Origin: Hydractinia symbiolongicarpus
Taxonomy: Eukaryota > Cnidaria > Hydrozoa > Anthoathecata > Hydractiniidae
Reading direction: 5' to 3'
Length of the DNA stretch: 64,000 nucleotides
NCBI RefSeq assembly: GCF_029227915.1
Contig: NC_079878.1
Location: forward strand, 5,704,001 to 5,768,000
Part shown: positions 62,261 through 64,000 of the stretch, one piece after another
Layout: every line of letters starts with the position of its first letter
Numbering within the stretch: the stretch's first letter is position 1
Position numbers and translations under genes: made by a program
The notes under the pieces: generated by a model
Told to the model about the DNA's origin: nothing
The model's input: the letters and a program-made list of their open reading frames with translations, nothing else
Database searches by the model: none

Positions 62261-64000
62261 ACATACGATACCATACATTATTTTGGTCAACGTTTCAACC
62301 TCCACACCTTACAGACAACGAATGACTAATTTTAACCAATTTTCTTTTTGTATATGCACTGCTGACGTCGGCAAAAAATCTAAAGCAACCTATTTTTCCA
62401 TTGTTCTTCTGCCTTAGTGGATTTTCACATGGGCTTTATCAACTAGTCTTGTATAAGTAATCAGCTAAATTTACACTGAAAACACGATTCTTATACAAGC
62501 TGGCACTTTTTTCTTCATACAACCCATCACTGCACCTAAATGAACAGGGTCACTTTAGAGAAGGATCATGCAATCATTACATGCAGTCTTTTATGAAGTT
62601 TTTTTCCAACAATTTTTTTACTTCTTTATCCACAGAGACTGTAAATACATTCTCAAACACACATAACTTACTCGTAACACACATTATATTGCCATTACAA
62701 TCTATGGAAATCTATGTATAGTTAGTTAAAAAGCCTTAATGACACTGATTTCTCTTGTGTATTTAGTGTTAGTTTATTTCTTTTAATGGTTATCACTTCT
62801 GTTGTCCATCTTCTCTTTAATAATAGCCGTATTCTGTATATTCAAAATGGTTGTGCGCGGCTTTTATCAGAAAATTTTGGGAAAACCCCGCAGAATCAGA
62901 TTTTTACCAATGAAGGAAAGATAAAGCAATCTGAGCTACGGCCATTTTAAAAGCTGTGGCATTGACGGTTAATCTGTTTTTGTCTTCAAAAAGGTTTTCA
63001 TTTTTGTTTTTTTACATATTTTTACATGTTAAGATAAATATATTCTCACGTTTTGTAGCTAAGTACAAATCTCAAACCCAAAAATTTCTTGATTTTTGGC
63101 TAGGAACGAAGATTTTTAAGGAGCATTCTACAATCAGCTAGCTAGCTAGCCTTAGTTATTACTATTCAGTTTAGTATAACAGCTTTATATCCTAGCCAGT
63201 ATTATTTATTTTTATGTTAAAGTTGTGTTTACCTAGCTAGCTCCTTAGCTACTTCTGACCAAAAAGTGAAAGTAGCCAAATGCAGTTTGGCTGCAACACA
63301 ATTCTTAATTCTTATGCTAAATGAAGTTAGGCAGATACCACTTTTATTACTGTTATGAAAACTTATGGTGCAAAATAAAATTGCTGAGTATTTTTTTAAC
63401 TGAACATGATAACAACAGCGGTTTCCTGGACTTTTTTTAACCGAATTTGCGATGAAGTTCTTTTGAAAAATAGTGTTACGCCTATACTCATGTGTGACAT
63501 GGTAAATTGGTATTACATCTGTATGGATGTGTCACATTATTTACCCGTACTAAATGGTCAGCTAACACTCACCGGGAACATTATCCGAAAAATAAAAAAG
63601 GTTTGCCAGAAAGTTTTTGCTATGACGGGGTAACAACAAATTGTAATCTGTGTTTTTATTTCAGCTTAAGTTGTGGAAAGTTATTTGATAAAAAACATAT
63701 TACACTGGACACACCATAAAGTTGTGTGCACTTCATTTGATTTACTACATACTACATAACTTTACTAAAGCGCTTTACCTGAATATGTGGCGCAGTTGAC
63801 GGCTCTTATTAATCACTCATCCGGGTGTTCAACGGCGGGTAACAGTTACCTAGCCTTTTTACAGAGTGTATTCTGTGTTCTGTAAACCAAAGATGCAATG
63901 TAGTTTTTTTGAAAAGCGTATTAAGCCTAAAAGCATGTGTGATACAGTTTAGCCAGCTACAACAAAATTCTTAATTAGTAATTCTTATGCCAAAAGCAGG
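62261..64000. other. Right end of the window, no supported gene
   Basis: A diverged direct repeat pairs ~63285-63335 (GGCTGCAACACAATTCTTAA) with 63950-64000 (AGCTACAACAAAATTCTTAA), and 63450-63500 with 63905-63950. Open frames at 63406-63719 have no known motif. Confidence 0.4.

Overview
The window is eukaryotic and most likely from an AT-rich invertebrate metazoan; a cnidarian, perhaps a hydrozoan, is my inference from gene style and transposon content. Host genes have short spliced exons with GT-AG borders, metazoan families are present (a PTPN14/21-like FERM protein, a DMRT transcription factor with a DMA domain, an ABHD18 homologue), and much of the rest is layered transposon DNA.

Layout. 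1-6.1 kb: minus-strand FERM-domain gene running off the left edge. 7.4-8.1 kb: SINE, LINE and hAT-like MITE relics. 9.0-10.1 kb: 5'-truncated LINE with a PHD-like finger inside its reverse transcriptase. 10.5-13.3 kb: four-exon gene for an SH3 plus C2H2 zinc-finger protein. 14.6-22.9 kb: a decayed Ty3/Gypsy LTR element with a 3.5-kb internally deleted BEL/Pao element nested in its pol gene in the opposite direction. 23.2-24.2 kb: eight-unit ~128-bp tandem repeat. 24.6-24.9 kb: short ORF ending in a 2A-like peptide. 27.5-30.0 kb: DMRT gene. 30.7-47.6 kb: a nearly complete Polinton/Maverick. 49.9-51.9 kb: ABHD18-like hydrolase. 52.8-55.5 kb: nested LINE and SINE copies. 56.2-58.5 kb: AT-rich minisatellite. 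59.8-60.3 kb: probable Penelope-like 3' end. 61.1-61.7 kb: candidate exons of an unrecognised gene. 61.7-62.1 kb: a 177-bp tandem duplication.

The Polinton is the main object. It has 243-bp terminal inverted repeats, a CGTTG (or 6-bp TCGTTG) target-site duplication, a protein-primed family B DNA polymerase broken by one +1 frameshift, a retroviral-type integrase, packaging ATPase, double-jelly-roll major capsid protein, penton-type minor capsid protein, and several small membrane or virion-associated proteins. Three features of it look under-described. (1) Two genes encode RING domains whose zinc-ligand spacing is the same as that of the p53 regulator MDM2, each preceded by an acidic stretch. 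(2) Perfect 8-10-bp hairpins, or a palindrome, sit 4-20 nt after the stop codons of most transcription units, resembling the hairpin 3'-end signals of giant viruses. (3) A shared promoter block (TATA, then GGGTTAAAGATTC, then ATG) precedes the polymerase and both RING genes, and the RING1 cassette appears inverted between two of the hairpins. A plausible reading is a regulatory/replicative module (polymerase, RING, SAP-like proteins, integrase) on the left and a virion module (capsid proteins, ATPase, membrane proteins) on the right, with separate promoter classes.
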